A stretch of DNA of 64,000 bases from Balamuthia mandrillaris (GCA_031835245.1 JAVKOQ010000223.1:1-64000), one strand, 5' to 3'; numbered from the stretch's first letter, positions 9,913-21,754 are shown. Numbers and translations: made by a program. The notes: generated by a model from the sequence alone, not told the origin.

Positions 9913-10698
9913 ATGGCTACCAAGAGGGAACTGGGAGAGCAACTCTTAGCGGCGGCTGAGAACGGAGACTTTGCTGGAGTGGAGGAGGCGTTGGAGGCCG
10001 GAGCGCCGCCCAACTACGCCGACCCCATAGAGGGTTACACGGTGCTGCACCACCTTGCCAGCGACGACGGCACGTTGGAGTGCTTCAAGCTGTGCGTGGC
10101 CAAAGGTGCAGACGTTCACATAAAGTCATTGGCAGGGAGGCTGCCCCTCCACCTGGCCGTTAGGGACGGCAACTGGGAGGTCCTCCAGTACCTCGTCAAA
10201 GAGAAAGGGGTGGACCCCAAGGCCCTCACAGACGCCGACGAGAGTATTTGCCACAAGGCGGCCACCCTGGGCAATCCTGCCTTCCTTCAGTTTGCCATAG
10301 ACCAAGGCGTTCCCTTTGATGAGGCCAACGAGCAAGGCTCCACCCCACTCGCCATTGCCAGCCAGACCGGCTGGCTGGAGGGCATGCAGCTGCTCCTGAC
10401 CAAAGGCGCAGCTGTGCAAGGCAAGGCCCCCGACGGCCAAACCCCTCTCCACACAGCCGCCTTTTGGGGCCAAACCGACGCTCTCAACCTGCTGCTCAAG
10501 TATGGCGCCCAGGTCAACGCCCTCAACGAGCGAGGAAACACCCCCCTGCACGAGGCCGCCAAGAAGAACAAGCTCGGTACGGTGAAGGCCCTCATGGCCG
10601 CTGGTGCCGACCCCTCCATACACAACAAGGAAGGACAGACAGCAGCAGACCTTGCCTCCAAAAGCTTGATCAAAAAACAAATCGTCAAGGACAACTAG
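9913..10698 (+). CDS. Ankyrin-repeat protein, intronless coding region
   Basis: 261 codons in one exon. The whole protein is an ankyrin array of about seven repeats. Clear ones are GYTVLHHLASDDGTLECFKL, GRLPLHLAVRDGNWEVLQYL, GSTPLAIASQTGWLEGMQLL, GQTPLHTAAFWGQTDALNLL and GNTPLHEAAKKNKLGTVKAL, each ending in a G(A/V)xxN/P-type loop. It has no signal peptide or membrane segment, so it is cytosolic or nuclear. The start codon follows a well-formed intron acceptor in the 5' UTR. The small all-ankyrin design resembles gankyrin-like (PSMD10) proteins, but this is a resemblance in architecture only. Confidence 0.9.
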   Translation: MATKRELGEQLLAAAENGDFAGVEEALEAGAPPNYADPIEGYTVLHHLASDDGTLECFKLCVAKGADVHIKSLAGRLPLHLAVRDGNWEVLQYLVKEKGVDPKALTDADESICHKAATLGNPAFLQFAIDQGVPFDEANEQGSTPLAIASQTGWLEGMQLLLTKGAAVQGKAPDGQTPLHTAAFWGQTDALNLLLKYGAQVNALNERGNTPLHEAAKKNKLGTVKALMAAGADPSIHNKEGQTAADLASKSLIKKQIVKDN

Positions 10699-11365
10699 AG
10701 ACAGATGATGATATAGCCAGCACCCGACTCTTTACTCCCCCTTTCTCCCTTCCTCTTCCTCCCTCCAACTGCCGAACTAGGTGGAGGCCTCCTTCAGTCA
10801 TCCGTCCCAACTGCAAACCTACCTCATGCCTCCCTCTGTTTGAGAATGCCCTCTATTTCTCCACCTTACCTGGCCCGTACATCTACCCATCTGCCCAGCT
10901 ACCCATCATCGTCATCGTTGTCAGCTCTCCTCCTTCCTCCTGCTCCTCCTCCACCTTCTGAATGAGGAAAAGGCAGGCCATGCGCCACCACCCTCTCCCA
11001 AATGGATAGTGATGGTGGAGTGGTGGTGGTGGTGGCGGTAAAGACTAAGGCGGCGCATTTATCTCCCCTCTTTTTGTGCTGAAGCGTTTGTATGAATAAA
11101 GTACACTTTGTTTTTCCAGCGGGGCGCCAAGATCAAGTCGATCAATGAGACAGCGAAAAAAATAACCAACCTCCGGCATTGTAACAACGGGCTGGGCTGG
11201 GCTGGGCTGGCTGGAGCCGCAGTGCGCCTTTTTTTTTTGTTTCAGGATGAGGGGTCACTTTCTAGCAGAGGAGGGGAATTTCACGCTGTGTCGCTGTGTA
11301 GCAGGAACGACAACGCTAGCAAGCAAGCAAGCTAAAGGCAAGCAAGCTAAAGGCAAGCAAGCAGA
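10699..11365. other. Intergenic region with GGGCT and GCAAGCAA tandem repeats
   Basis: No ORF is supported. A poly-A signal-like AATAAA at about 11095 probably ends the ankyrin transcript. A GGGCT tandem (about 11190-11210) and a repeat of GGCAAGCAAGCTAAA units (about 11318-11363) directly precede the ATG of the next gene, so the latter lies in its 5' UTR. Confidence 0.6.
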
Positions 11366-12119
11366 ATGAGGCTGGGCTCCCGTGGCAACGCCATTGCCGG
11401 TCTGGCGCTTAAGAGACCTCTTGCTCCTAGGATTGCAGCGACTTCTTTTCTGCGCGCTCCTCGTTTGGGCCTGGCTGCTACTCTACCCTCGTGGTCAAGC
11501 AGAAACTACGCCAGTGCTTCCACTGGCCCTCGACCTGCCACTCACGAAAACAGCAACCAATCTACAGTTCACTTCGCTCCGCTGCCCTCTCCTCCCTCAG
11601 AGAAAGACGAGTTGGTGACTAGAGAAGACTTCTTCGAGCGCATCATTTACGAGTCCCTTCCTGTTGCTCTTTTGTGTTTCACCCAGTAAGCACCTTGGTC
11701 TCAAAGTCAGACAGGGGAGTGAGGGAGGGAGAGAGGGAGAGGGAGGGAGAGAGAGATGTACAAGAGGAGAGCATCTGAGAGAGAGAGAGAGCGAGAGAGA
11801 GCGAGAGAGGAGACAGAGAGCTCTTACTACCAACTCCGGCTAATGGTAAAATAACAGGGAGGATGAAGCGACGCGTGCTGCAGCTGAACTGATAAGAAGG
11901 GAGTGTGCGCGAACTGACGGGAGGGTACTCTTTTGCCGGTTGAAGGCCTCTAGTTATCCTGAGCTTGCTCAACGCCTGGAGGTGGCTGGTTCATCTTTTC
12001 CTACATTGCTTGTCCTGAAAGAAGGCGTTGAGTCCGAGCGTCTAATTCCCGATCAACTGACGCGCCAACGGATCAATCACTGCATTGAGAGCGAGGCATG
12101 GCTTGTGGGCAACCCTTGA
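11366..12119 (+). CDS. Probable mitochondrial thioredoxin-fold-like protein
   Basis: Two exons (11366-11685, 11858-12119) give 193 residues with exact frame. The first 55 residues are R/A/L/S-rich without acidic residues, a good mitochondrial presequence. The C-terminal 100 residues read like the second half of a thioredoxin fold: a helix with EDEATRAAAELIRRE, a strand VLFCRLKASSYPELAQRL, then the cis-proline-like SSFPTLLVLKEG and a final helix. The CxxC active site is absent: the position after the first beta strand reads ALLCFTQED, with a single cysteine. It could therefore be a redox-inactive thioredoxin-like protein. The fold assignment is inference from the pattern; no family name is offered. 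The intron contains a purine-rich GAGA tract on the sense strand. Confidence 0.6.
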
Positions 12120-12355
12120 ACACACGCCACCAACTTTTGGAAAGCTTCACTTTTCTCTAGTTGTTGGAATAAACACTAAATAAGAAATGTAAACACTAAC
12201 CTGCTGTCCGCCTATTTACTATCCATTCACTTCTACCAACGTCCACAGCTGCTGCTAGGAAGGGATGCAGACAACTAAAAAAACCACAAACATTTGCGCT
12301 GAGAAAGAAGGTTAATTTGTAAAGACCTTAAGAAGTCTATTTATTCAAACGAGGA

Positions 12356-15300
12356 TCACAACCAAGGTTCTCTATGATGCTTTTGAATAAGGGAGCTGAG
12401 CTGCTGTGCTAGGTCAGCAAAGGGATTGGAAGCTAAGGGAGACGTTATTGCGGTTACGAGTAAGTTTCTCTTCTTTTCTTTCTTCTTCTTTGTCTCGTCG
12501 CCTTCTTCAAGCTGGAGCTGATTCACGCTGAGCTCGTTAACTCCATCGTCCTCATGTGGCTCCTGTTGGAAGCACAATTCCTCTAATGTGAATGGAATGC
12601 GATATCTATCCACAATTAATAGCAAACGTTAGAAGCAGGATAAGTGACTCGCTTGTGGTTAACACCGGCCAGAGAACAGAGAATGTACCTCCAATAGTGA
12701 TGACGAACTGCTGGCTCGTTTATACGCTCCTCTTGTGGGCTGTGCTTTCTCAATTCTTGCTTCAAAGCAAACAAATCCTAACAACGCAGTATTAGAGCGC
12801 GCCACAAACAAACGTCCAGAAAGAAGATGCTTACTTGAACGGCAAAAATGGCCCACATGCTCGGAGACGCTAGATGTTGGTCCAGTATCTTGTGTATAAT
12901 AGCGGGCTCACATTCTTTAGGAGCAGTGCCCTGCACGCCAAGAATATCGTTGTAGTATCGCTGGGTGGCTTCTGGATCTTCCTCCCACCACCCCCTATTA
13001 TGAGTAGCAACCTCAATGAGCAACTCAAATGAAGGAGAGATAGAGATAGAGAGATAGAGAGAGGAGAGAGAGAAGCGACAAAGTACCTAAGGGTTGAGGT
13101 ATCATGAGTGGATGGCGTACAAACACTCAGATATTCATAGCTTTCACAACGAGCAAACTCGACCCCGACGTCTTTAGGCATGCGCTGCACACGCAACGCA
13201 AGAATAGCAAGTTCTTCTAGTACCCTTGGAACACAATTAGCCAACATTCCAAGGTCTTCAGCACAAATCAACATGTCTGAGGCGGAGCGCATAACAGAAA
13301 GTTTTTCTGAGCAGTGTTTGGTTAGCGTTCTCTGGTAAAACAGTAAGAGGCCCTAAAAAGCAATAGTTTAATATCACTTACTCAATGCACCCTTTCTCCA
13401 CTCGTTGTCCTGACGACGATAGAAATAGTCACAGTAAAGGTCCCGTAATGCATTCTGGATACTTTCATTGTGCAACTCTGCGAAGGAGGATGTGGTCATC
13501 ATATCCACTCGGGGGTAGAATTTTCTTTCTGGGTCCTCTTCATCCCTTCATTCGTTTGGGCCAAACGAAGTGAGAGGCGAGTAATCCATTGAGCAAAGAA
13601 AAAACCAAAGGCAAAGAAGAAGGAGGAGAAGAAGGAAAAGAAAAAAAAAAGGAAGAACATTTTATACCTCAAAAGTATTACATTGCCAAGCAGATCCCAC
13701 AACTTCTTCAAAGTTTCCGCTTTCTGCTTTTCAGGAAGACTGTGGTCCTCATCAAAGGCTTCCTATACAATAGAGTAAGCAGATAATTAAAGACCCAGCC
13801 AAACGGGGCTGAGGGGACATTTACCTGAAGGGCTTTTTCAGTTAGATACTCTGGTTTGAATTGAATCCGTTGAGTACTTTCACCCACATTAAAGAAGCGA
13901 GCTTTTATATTCTGCCATTCCTTTCCAAAGCTCGTTTGCAACAATTCATCAGTAACGTAGGGATCTATGCAAAACACAAAGGATCAGCTCTTCGTCTTCA
14001 TTATAATGTTTCAGCAGTAGTGATGCAATTTACCTGTAAGGCGGCGGAAATCCCAAACGCCTTTTCCTTCCAACTCCCAATTCCAAATGGGAATGCTGGG
14101 ATTCAGTCTGCCCAATAGGCCGTTAATGCAATGACCAGGTATCTCCCAAATGCGGAAGAAGCCCAAAACATGGTCGATTCGGTAGCTGGAATGGTTATGG
14201 TCAATAACAACGAAAAAACGAAAAAATAAAATAGCTAATGCTCTGAGATACGTACGCATGGAAATACTTGGAAAGCACTTGCAGGCGCTGCCGCCACCAA
14301 CTGTAATTATCTTTCGCCATTTCTTCCCAGTTGTAAGTGGGAAAGCCCCAGTTTTGACCATACTTGGCTAAACACCATAGGGTTAAGGATAATGATTTTT
14401 GGTTAGCAAGATTCGTAACTCGGATGACAACAAAGGTTACACACCAAAATAGTCAGGTGGTGCTCCAGTCTGCTTATCAAGGTTGAACAGGTGAGGATGT
14501 AGCCACGCATCCACACTGAGAGGATCCACACCAATAGGCAAGTCTCCTTTTATTACCACCCCTTTCTCCGCTGCATATCTTGATGCATCGGAAAGCTGCC
14601 GGGAAAGATGGTATTGCACAAAGTAGTGGTAAGCAATATTGTCCTCATAGATATCACTTGTGGGACTGGTAAGAGTAGCGATGACTTCCTGTAAAGTTGT
14701 ACCTCTACGTTAATTCCCGCCAATGTTGCAAAGGTGAAATCAACTAACTGCTATACCTCTGTGATGGTGGTGTATTTTGGCCACTTGTGAAAGTCAGCTG
14801 TGGAGTTGAGTTCCTTCAGATAGGAGAAGAGAGCGTAGGCTGGGAGCCATGACTCGTGCTCTTTTACGAATGCTTTAAGTTCGGAGCTATGCAGCCACGC
14901 CTGTTTGTAATGGCTGTATATCCTTTTAAGATATTTGTTTTTAATGGCCATAACTCTCTGTGAATGCGGAAAAATATGTATCATAAGCCAAAAAGGAGAA
15001 CAAAACAAGGGGAGAAAAAGAAAAAGGGAGGGAACCTCGTAGTCAAGTGGTGCATCTCCTTTCATTGCTTTAACATGTCGTTGGATCTTCTTTAGAACGT
15101 TCGCAGGCGGGTCCAGCTGCTGAAGGTTGAGGTAAATCGGATGCAAGGCAAACACGGAGATTGCACTATGCAACAGAATCAAGACGCCAATGATAAGTAC
15201 AGGAGAAGAGGAGCGGAAGTAAAGCACTACAAGAGGGAACCAAGATACCTGTAAGGATAAGAATCCCACCACATGCCATGGGCGGTGGTATCGTTGACAG

Positions 15301-16279
15301 GCAAAAGCTGGATGAGCTGAAGGCCCACCAACTTGGCCCAATCAATCAACAGCTTGATATCGGGAAATTCACCCACTCCCAAACCATTCTCACTGCGCAG
15401 CGAAAAAACGGGTACAGCAGCGCCAGCTCCTTTCCATGGCCCTATCTCGGACTAGTTCAATTGGAGTTAGTTATAAATATTCGTTAGCATGTCGAGAGGA
15501 CATACATATGAACAGTCACACAAGCGGGAAAAACTACCCTAAACAAGCCATCATCAAAGAGAAACAGAGGCATGTCCTCTAGTTGGTCAGGAAATGCATT
15601 GAATACTCTATTGGGACCACTCTCCCATGCCACCTACGCATTCAAAAATTTTGGTGTTAGCGTTATAAGCAAAGCAATAAAGAGTCTCCTTCAGTAAAAC
15701 AGGGTACCTCTGTGAAAGAACTGTCGCGAAGGATGTATTTATACTCGAAAGGTATGTCATCCTCGGGAACTAGTATGGTAAGCTGCCAAAGCGACTCTCC
15801 TACTCTAGAGAGAGGCAATGCTCGACTGGGGTACCAGGAGCCCAGAGTCTCACAACTTCCAACAACGCAAATGGATTTTGAGCTGCCCACATAGTCATGA
15901 CGCAACTTGAGTTGAAGTAAAACACTTGAAGAGTCTGTAAGTGGTTTTTCTGTTAGCTCACCCCAAAGAAAGACAAGCACACAAGCATTGAACAAGCTGT
16001 TAACACCGACCATCGTTTCGCTTCTCCAGGCCTTCACGCAATGCCTCATTGAGCTCTTCTTGGGCAATGCTTGGGGACGGGGCGTCCGAGTTCTTCCCTC
16101 TAAAGATGACCTTGCTGAAGGCTGCCGTCCTTTTCACTTCTTCGAAGGGGCCCAACCCTTCCTATTCGTGTTCAACCAGCCAAGGGAGAGCGAGCAAGAG
16201 AGAGAGAGAGAGAGAGAGAGGCATCAGCGTTTGGAGAAGACCAAAAAGAACGACAAGAGAGAGAAGAGAGAGAAGAGTA

Positions 16280-16328
<49 letters not shown>

Positions 16329-16756
16329 TGGAGAAGTGGAAAAATAGCTTGCAGAGAAGAGCAAGGGACTCACCTGCCAAACATGAGAAAGCAAAGCATT
16401 GGTGGGCGGCACACGAAGGGTTCTGTTGGGGTCACCCTCCCAACGGACGGCAATACGGCTGTGACTGTTAACTACCACAAATTTATACTCTATGTTGAGA
16501 TGGGGCTCCAACTCCACTTCCCCTTCCCAGTCGCCCTCCTCCGCCACCCAGTTCATCCTGTTGTTTTGTTCGGTGAGCTATGGGAAAAAAAAGGTTTACA
16601 GTGAAAGAGGACACTGAAAGAGAGCGCCACCCACCTCACTGACTGCACAGGGTTCCAGAGGCCGAGGCTAGGAAGGTCTCCCACAAGCGCCACCTCTTGA
16701 CCCCATTCCGTCTTGTAGTTCACTCGGAAGCACAGTTTGACGGTGGAGCTCGTCAT
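12356..16756 (-). CDS. DPE2: DPE2-type 4-alpha-glucanotransferase (GH77) with tandem CBM20 domains
   Basis: At least 15 minus-strand exons (for example 16640-16756, 16374-16577, 16007-16161, 15708-15924, 15538-15633, 15249-15451, 15036-15165, 14757-14957, 14445-14688) encode roughly 930 residues. Two starch-binding CBM20 modules come first: VNYKTEWGQEVALVGDLPSLGLW, and SICVVGSCETLGSW. The GH77 barrel follows with PWKGAGAAVPVFSLRSENGLG, LIQLLPVNDT and MWWDSYPY. All three catalytic acids are visible: the nucleophile Asp in YRIDHVLGFFR, the acid/base Glu in ICAEDLGML, and Asp in STHDTSTLRGWW. DPE2 transfers glucose from maltose to glycogen or heteroglycan in the cytosol; it is known from plants, amoebozoans and a few other protists. 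The C-terminal tail is lysine-rich. Several introns hold GA/TC microsatellites (13041-13075, 16197-16326). Confidence 0.95.
16197..16326 (-). repeat. (TC)n tracts (sense strand) in a DPE2 intron
   Basis: Two GA blocks on the plus strand (about 16197-16220 and 16278-16325) lie in the second intron of DPE2. On the coding strand they read TC, upstream of exon 3. Confidence 0.9.
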
Positions 16757-17175
16757 CGTCAAAAAAAAAAAAAGTTGGTTCTTTCTCCGCAGCAGCAACA
16801 GCAGTTCGTGAATTCCCCCAAAAAAAAGCCACCAGGCGGAGTAGAGAGACCAAAAGCTTGCCCTCGAAAATATTCTGCTACTGGGCAAGACGAAGCAGCA
16901 GCAGCAGCAGCAGCAGCAGCTGGTATCTTGATATCTATCCGTAATAATTACTAGCAGCGGGGCAGCGGGGCAGAGCACAGCGGTTGGTCATTTGTTCTCC
17001 CTCCCCTTTCTGCCACTTTTCAGCAGGGCGTCTGCCAACTTTCGTGTGGCGTCAACCGGAACACTGTTCTGATTGTGTCGACCCGAAATAAGCCATCAGG
17101 ATTATTGTCGATAATTCACCAATAATTATCGTAACAAATGGTGAACAGGAACCACCAACGACCACAACCACCACC

Positions 17176-17239
<64 letters not shown>

Positions 17240-17270
17240 GAGGAGGAGGAGGAGGAGGACGTAAAGCGTA
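16757..17270. other. Divergent promoter region between DPE2 and the methyltransferase, with CAG arrays
   Basis: The gap holds a short (CAG) run at about 16894-16920 and a long one at 17177-17236, followed by GGA repeats to about 17260. A TGTGTCGACCC site at 17075 and an ATTGTCGATAATT site near 17104 resemble the recurring GTCGACAA motif. A 245-bp open frame beginning at 17138 runs through the CAG tract as polyglutamine. It is out of frame with the methyltransferase ATG at 17271 and overlaps it. Confidence 0.6.
17177..17236 (+). repeat. (CAG)20 trinucleotide repeat in the 5' leader of the methyltransferase gene
   Basis: Twenty perfect CAG units run directly into GGA/GAG repeats, 35 bp before the ATG at 17271. 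Confidence 0.95.
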
Positions 17271-18406
17271 ATGAGCTCCGCGGTGCCACTGGTCTTGCGC
17301 GGCGCCCAACGAGGCGGCGGGGAGAAGGAACAGGCGGAGGCGGAGGAACAACAGGCCCCGCAGGAGGAGACCGAGGAGAATAAGCAGGAAGGCAGCGACA
17401 CATGGAGAAGGCTGAAAAAGACCGACAAGGAACGCTACCTCGACGACTTTGAGCTGGAGGTGGAGGGCAAAAAGCTTGTCATCCACCAAGGCCTCGCCAA
17501 CTCGGTCGAAATCGTTGGCCTCACCGTTTGGGACTCGGTAAACTTTTTTCTTTGACTCCTTTTTGCCTCCTCCTTTTTCGTGCCATCCCATCTTACACTG
17601 AAACAATAACAAAGAGCATCGTGTTGAGCAAGTTTTTGGAGCATCGCAAGAGCCAGGACCCTTCCTCCGTCGTCGGCAAACGGATCATAGAAGTGGGCGG
17701 TGGTTGTGGCGTGCTCAGTCTGTCGGCAGCCGTGCTTGGGGCCAACGTCATAGGCACCGACTGCAAATGGATCGTCCCTCTCATGAAGCTTAACGCCCAA
17801 AAGAATGCCTCCCTCATTACCGATGGCCAATTGGTCGTTCAAGAATTGTTTTGGTATCTTGTTCTTCTCCTTGTTCTCTCTCACTTTCTCTCCCTCTTTC
17901 CTCTGCTTCCTCTCCTCCTGCTCTCTCTCTCTCTCTCTGTTTTTTCTATTCCTGCTCTCGTTCTCTGCCTCATCAAAAAACGCAAAACAAGGGGAAACGA
18001 GAGCGACTACAAAGGGCTGGGCCACTTTGACATGGTGCTGGCCGCTGACACAGTGTACCTAGACAAGAAGGTCCCGGACCTGCTGGCCACCATTTGGGCT
18101 CTGGCCGATGAGGACACCGAAATCCTCTTTGGCTTTCAGGAACACAACCCCGAGTCAGTGCGCGTGTTCTGGAGCCTCGTGTACAATTACTTTAGCGGAG
18201 ACAGGGTATGCTCCAAATGCACATCGTGCAATTCCTGAGAACATGAACGCTAAAAACTTGCATTTTTTGGTTTTTTCTATGAATGCAACACGCAGGTTGC
18301 GGAGAGTGAGTTGGATCCGATCTACCAACATCAGAAGATAACCATTCTGAGGTTGAAGAAGAATCCAGAGATCAAATCGACGTCCGCCAGCAATGCATCC
18401 GACTAG
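17271..18406 (+). CDS. METTL21-type (seven-beta-strand) protein lysine methyltransferase
   Basis: Exons 17271-17537, 17615-17853, 17992-18205 and 18296-18406 give 276 residues in exact frame. After an acidic/glutamine-rich leader (about 45 residues) comes VEIVGLTVWDSSIVLSKFLE, the lead-in typical of METTL21/METTL18/EEF1AKMT-type enzymes. The SAM-binding motif is IIEVGGGCGVLSLSAAVLGA, with motif II NVIGTDCK. The family's D-x-x-Y element appears in FDMVLAADTVYLDKK, and post-motif strands include ILFGFQEHN. These enzymes methylate lysines of non-histone proteins such as chaperones and translation factors; the substrate here is unknown. An upstream polyglutamine ORF overlaps the start. Confidence 0.87.
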
Positions 18407-18509
18407 TTTGCTCTTTTTCAAACGTATAGCAATAGTAATAGTAATTGTTATAGTACATTATTCATGTGTTTGGTGATCCATTCGATCCAGCAGCAGCGAA
18501 CAACCATGA

Positions 18510-21086
18510 TTACGAGGATGCACTGTTATTGGTAGCCAACAAGCCACATGCATACAGCACCCGAAGCAGCTCTAGATTGCTACTGTTCAGTTTGTAACCA
18601 ATGTCCACGCTTCGTAGTTCTTTGTGCTCCTTTGTTCCGTTGGAAATGAGAACAGCAAAGCAAAGATGCAGGGAAAAAAGAACAGAGAAGAAGAATACTT
18701 ACAGCAGCCATTAAGATGACAGGACGTATAGCGGAAGGATCCATGGAATTCCCGGCCAGGAAGAGTTCCTTGACGGTGGCGCTCTTGCCAACGGCCTTGG
18801 CAAGGAGGGCAAGTGCCGCAGAGTCCAACCCGCACTTTTCCAAATGGAGGGAGGTGATGCTTTGGTTGCATTTCAGCAGCTTGGCGATATGTCGTATGCC
18901 TGCTACCCCTGTTATTTTAATTTTCAATTTAGTAATAGGGAAAATGAGCGTTGGCTTCCAAGATGAGAGGAGATAATGTGAGAGAGAGAGAGAGAGAGAG
19001 AGAGAAGGGGTTACCGATTTTATTTCCATCCAAGTGAAGAGCAGGAAGGACATGAGGCCTACTAAGTGCTTCGCAAAGATGCTTAACGGCATTATCAGTC
19101 ATGGCGGTGCGTTTTAATCGCAATTCCTCCAATTGGCTGTTTATAAATTTATATACCGAAATGAGATAAGGCAAGAGAAAAGTGAGAAAAGCGAACCGGT
19201 GGTTGTCTAAACACTCGGATAGAAGTTGAACCCCAGCTTCGCCCAACGGATTGTTTGTAAGACTAAGCCCTTGTATGCTTGTGTTTTGCTTTAATGCCTT
19301 AATGGCGTTACGACGAGTTAGAGGCGAGGTGCTTTTGAAGTTTGAAGCAAGGCCCACGAACCTCTTGCAATGATCTGGCTCCTTCAGCGTCGATGCCGTT
19401 GTAGCTCAAATCGAGATAGAGGAGGCTTTGGTTGATCTTCAGGGCATCACAGAGGGAGTCCAGACCAAGCTTATCAAGCCCGGTCTGCTTCAACGAGAGC
19501 ACTTGCAACGTTTTGTGGTGGCGCACTACCTGGGAGAGAGCAACCATGCCCTCCAGAGACACCGAGGTTTCGTCCAGATAAAGTTTCTTCACAAACGGAT
19601 GATGCAGGAATTGTACCAGGTTGAGATTAAGGGGTTGGCTCTGAACCTTCATCTTTTTCACGTAGGCCAATTCGGCACTCTTACAGGTGAAGAGGAGATG
19701 CCATCGTATGTTTTCGTCGTCATCATCTGCGTAGAAATAAAGTTTTCTTCCTTCTGTTATTAACAGGTTACATGGCTTGCAATAACCTTGGTCAGTATTC
19801 TTGATAAAGTGCGAAGACAGAGAAATAGGGCACGTATAGATACCCTAGCGCTGCCTTCTCTGAGTTTCAACTCGTCCACTATACAACTATCAAAGTGAAT
19901 GGAGTTGATAGGTTCTTTCTCTCCTTCTTTCGCAAAATAAGTTAAATGTGGTCCCTATATTGTTATTGAAAGCCACGTATTTGTCAGGCAGAGAGAGAGA
20001 GAGAGAGAGAGACCGAGAGCAGAGGAAAAGAGAGAGAGCAACTTAATGCGTACTTTGAGTTGGAACCATCTCTTTTTCCAGTTCCTTCGGGTTCTTCCTT
20101 TCTTGTTGAGCCAACCACATATCAACACCTTCATCAGCAATTATTTTCATTTGATGTTGTTTGGTTTACTTGTTAGTTTGACGGGAACAAAAAGCAGGAG
20201 GAGACAAGGCAACGAACCTCATTTTCAATGCTGTCGTAGTCAGTTGGCGTTCGCAGTTGCTTCTTTTTCTTCAACAACTTTCCACTTTTGTGCAGTTTAA
20301 CCTATAGCACGCACTATGGTGAGAAAAAGGCGATGCTGACGAAGAGGAACCAGGATAAAAAGAGGAGGCACAAGGCATACCGGTCTTTCAACAGAAGCAA
20401 CGGTGCCACTGTCCTCTGGCTTCACCTCAATCGCTGCCACTGTTTCAGCATTTTCCTGCTGTGGAGGTGCCTGTGTTTCGTCTTTGTGGCCATCGCTTTC
20501 AGAAGAGGCCTCGCTGGGTGGGAGCTTCTCTCTTTTGCCGATAGCAATGGAGGGGGCGTTATTACTGCCGCCACCCTCCTCCACAGCAGCAGGCATGGTC
20601 ACACCCTCTTCCAGCACTTGAACAAACTCTATGGAAAACCAGCCCTGTTGTGTAGTTATAAAGCGGTAAGCACCCGCTCGAGTTTGTTCGTTTTTGATTA
20701 AAATAAAGTTTTAAAGAGTACCTGAGTGCCGTTGGACAGTTGACCGATGGCCCACCCAGTTGCATCCTGCAGCGCGTTTTCTTGGTCAGGAGCAGGAACT
20801 GCCTAACAAAGGCTTCAAAATTTTAAGAAACAAAACAACAAACAAAACCAACCAAAAACAGAAGATGGAAGCGATCTCCTTTGCGAAAGGTGAGCTCTTT
20901 GGCTTCCGTGGCTTGGTAGTCGAAGATGGCCTCCACCAAGGCCGGCGTGCCTATTTTTCCCTCGTGGTCCTCCCCTTCGGCGGCGGCCTCCAGCGCGCCG
21001 GCCGTGGGGGGGCGCCCTCCCAGTTTGTCTTTGAGGGACCCAGGGTGAAGGCTGGTGTGGCCCAACTTTTTGAGCGACTTTTTCAT
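18510..21086 (-). CDS. SH3-PH-leucine-rich-repeat protein
   Basis: About eleven short minus-strand exons. The N-terminus (residues about 50-115) is an SH3 domain: ALVEAIFDYQATEAKELTFRKGD, then GWAIGQLSNG and GWFSIEFVQVL. A low-complexity acidic linker follows, then a PH domain (GWLNKKGRTRRNWKKRWFQLK and GPHLTYFAKEGEKEPINSIHF). The remainder is ribonuclease-inhibitor-type LRRs: LQVLSLKQTGLDKLGLDSLC, LLYLDLSYNGIDAEGARSL, IQGLSLTNNPLGEAGVQLL, LEELRLKRTAMTDNAVKHL and ITSLHLEKCGLDSAALALL. The last exon, EHKELRSVDIGYKLNSSNLE, ends at TAA 18510. PH-LRR order recalls CARMIL-type actin regulators, but an N-terminal SH3 is not part of those. It is probably membrane-associated signalling or cytoskeletal; the role is inferred. 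Confidence 0.82.
18978..19003 (-). repeat. (TC)n microsatellite (sense strand) in an intron of the SH3-PH-LRR gene
   Basis: About twelve GA units on the plus strand, TC on the coding strand, within a short intron between two LRR exons. Confidence 0.9.
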
Positions 21087-21754
21087 GATACGCTATGATG
21101 CGTTGCTTCCCAAAGGTAACGAGAATAATTCAACTGGCCGGTACGGTTATCCTTCGTTCACCTCACGGCCTCTTCACCTCTTCGCAGCGGTGGCCGGGTT
21201 AAGGCCAAGAAAAATGAAAGAATAGAAAAAAAGAGCAGTAATACCTTTTTTTTTAAAAAAAAAAACGATAAGGTTCACGGTGGCAAACAACAACAGGTTT
21301 TAATCCTTTTTGCCAAACGTGTCTCTCTCTCTTCGTTTTTCTTTTCCTTCTCTCTCTTTCTATTATTCTTTTTTTCTATTCCTTTTGATTAATTATCGCG
21401 TTTTTGGTGAGGTCACGATTTCCTTTCATAGTAAATTTTGACGTAATCAGATACTCATCTGCCCATAAATCAGGAGGGATGCGTCATCATTGCTATTTAT
21501 AGAAATAAATGATGTAACCGATCTATGTTTTGGTAAGCATACACGTCATCGCGACACGAAAAGGAAGCCCTTGTTGAAAAAGAAAAGGAGGAAGGAGGAG
21601 AGAGAGAAAGAGTTGGAAGCAGGCCTGCTGCTGCGCTGAAGGAATACCCTTTGCGGCTAGCTTCTTCTGCTGCTGCTACTTATTCTTCTTCCTTGCAAGG
21701 ACCAAAGCCCTGAAATCAGACTATTTGTGTGTGTTTTTGTTGAAATCGTTTCCT
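21087..21754. other. Divergent promoter region (SH3-PH-LRR / WDR7)
   Basis: A poly-T/poly-A inverted stretch is at about 21247-21266. CRE/ATF-like half sites occur as TGACGTAATC (about 21439), GCGTCATC (about 21481) and ACGTCATC (about 21543). A purine-rich block at 21580-21612 precedes the WDR7 leader. No ORF is supported. Confidence 0.45.
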
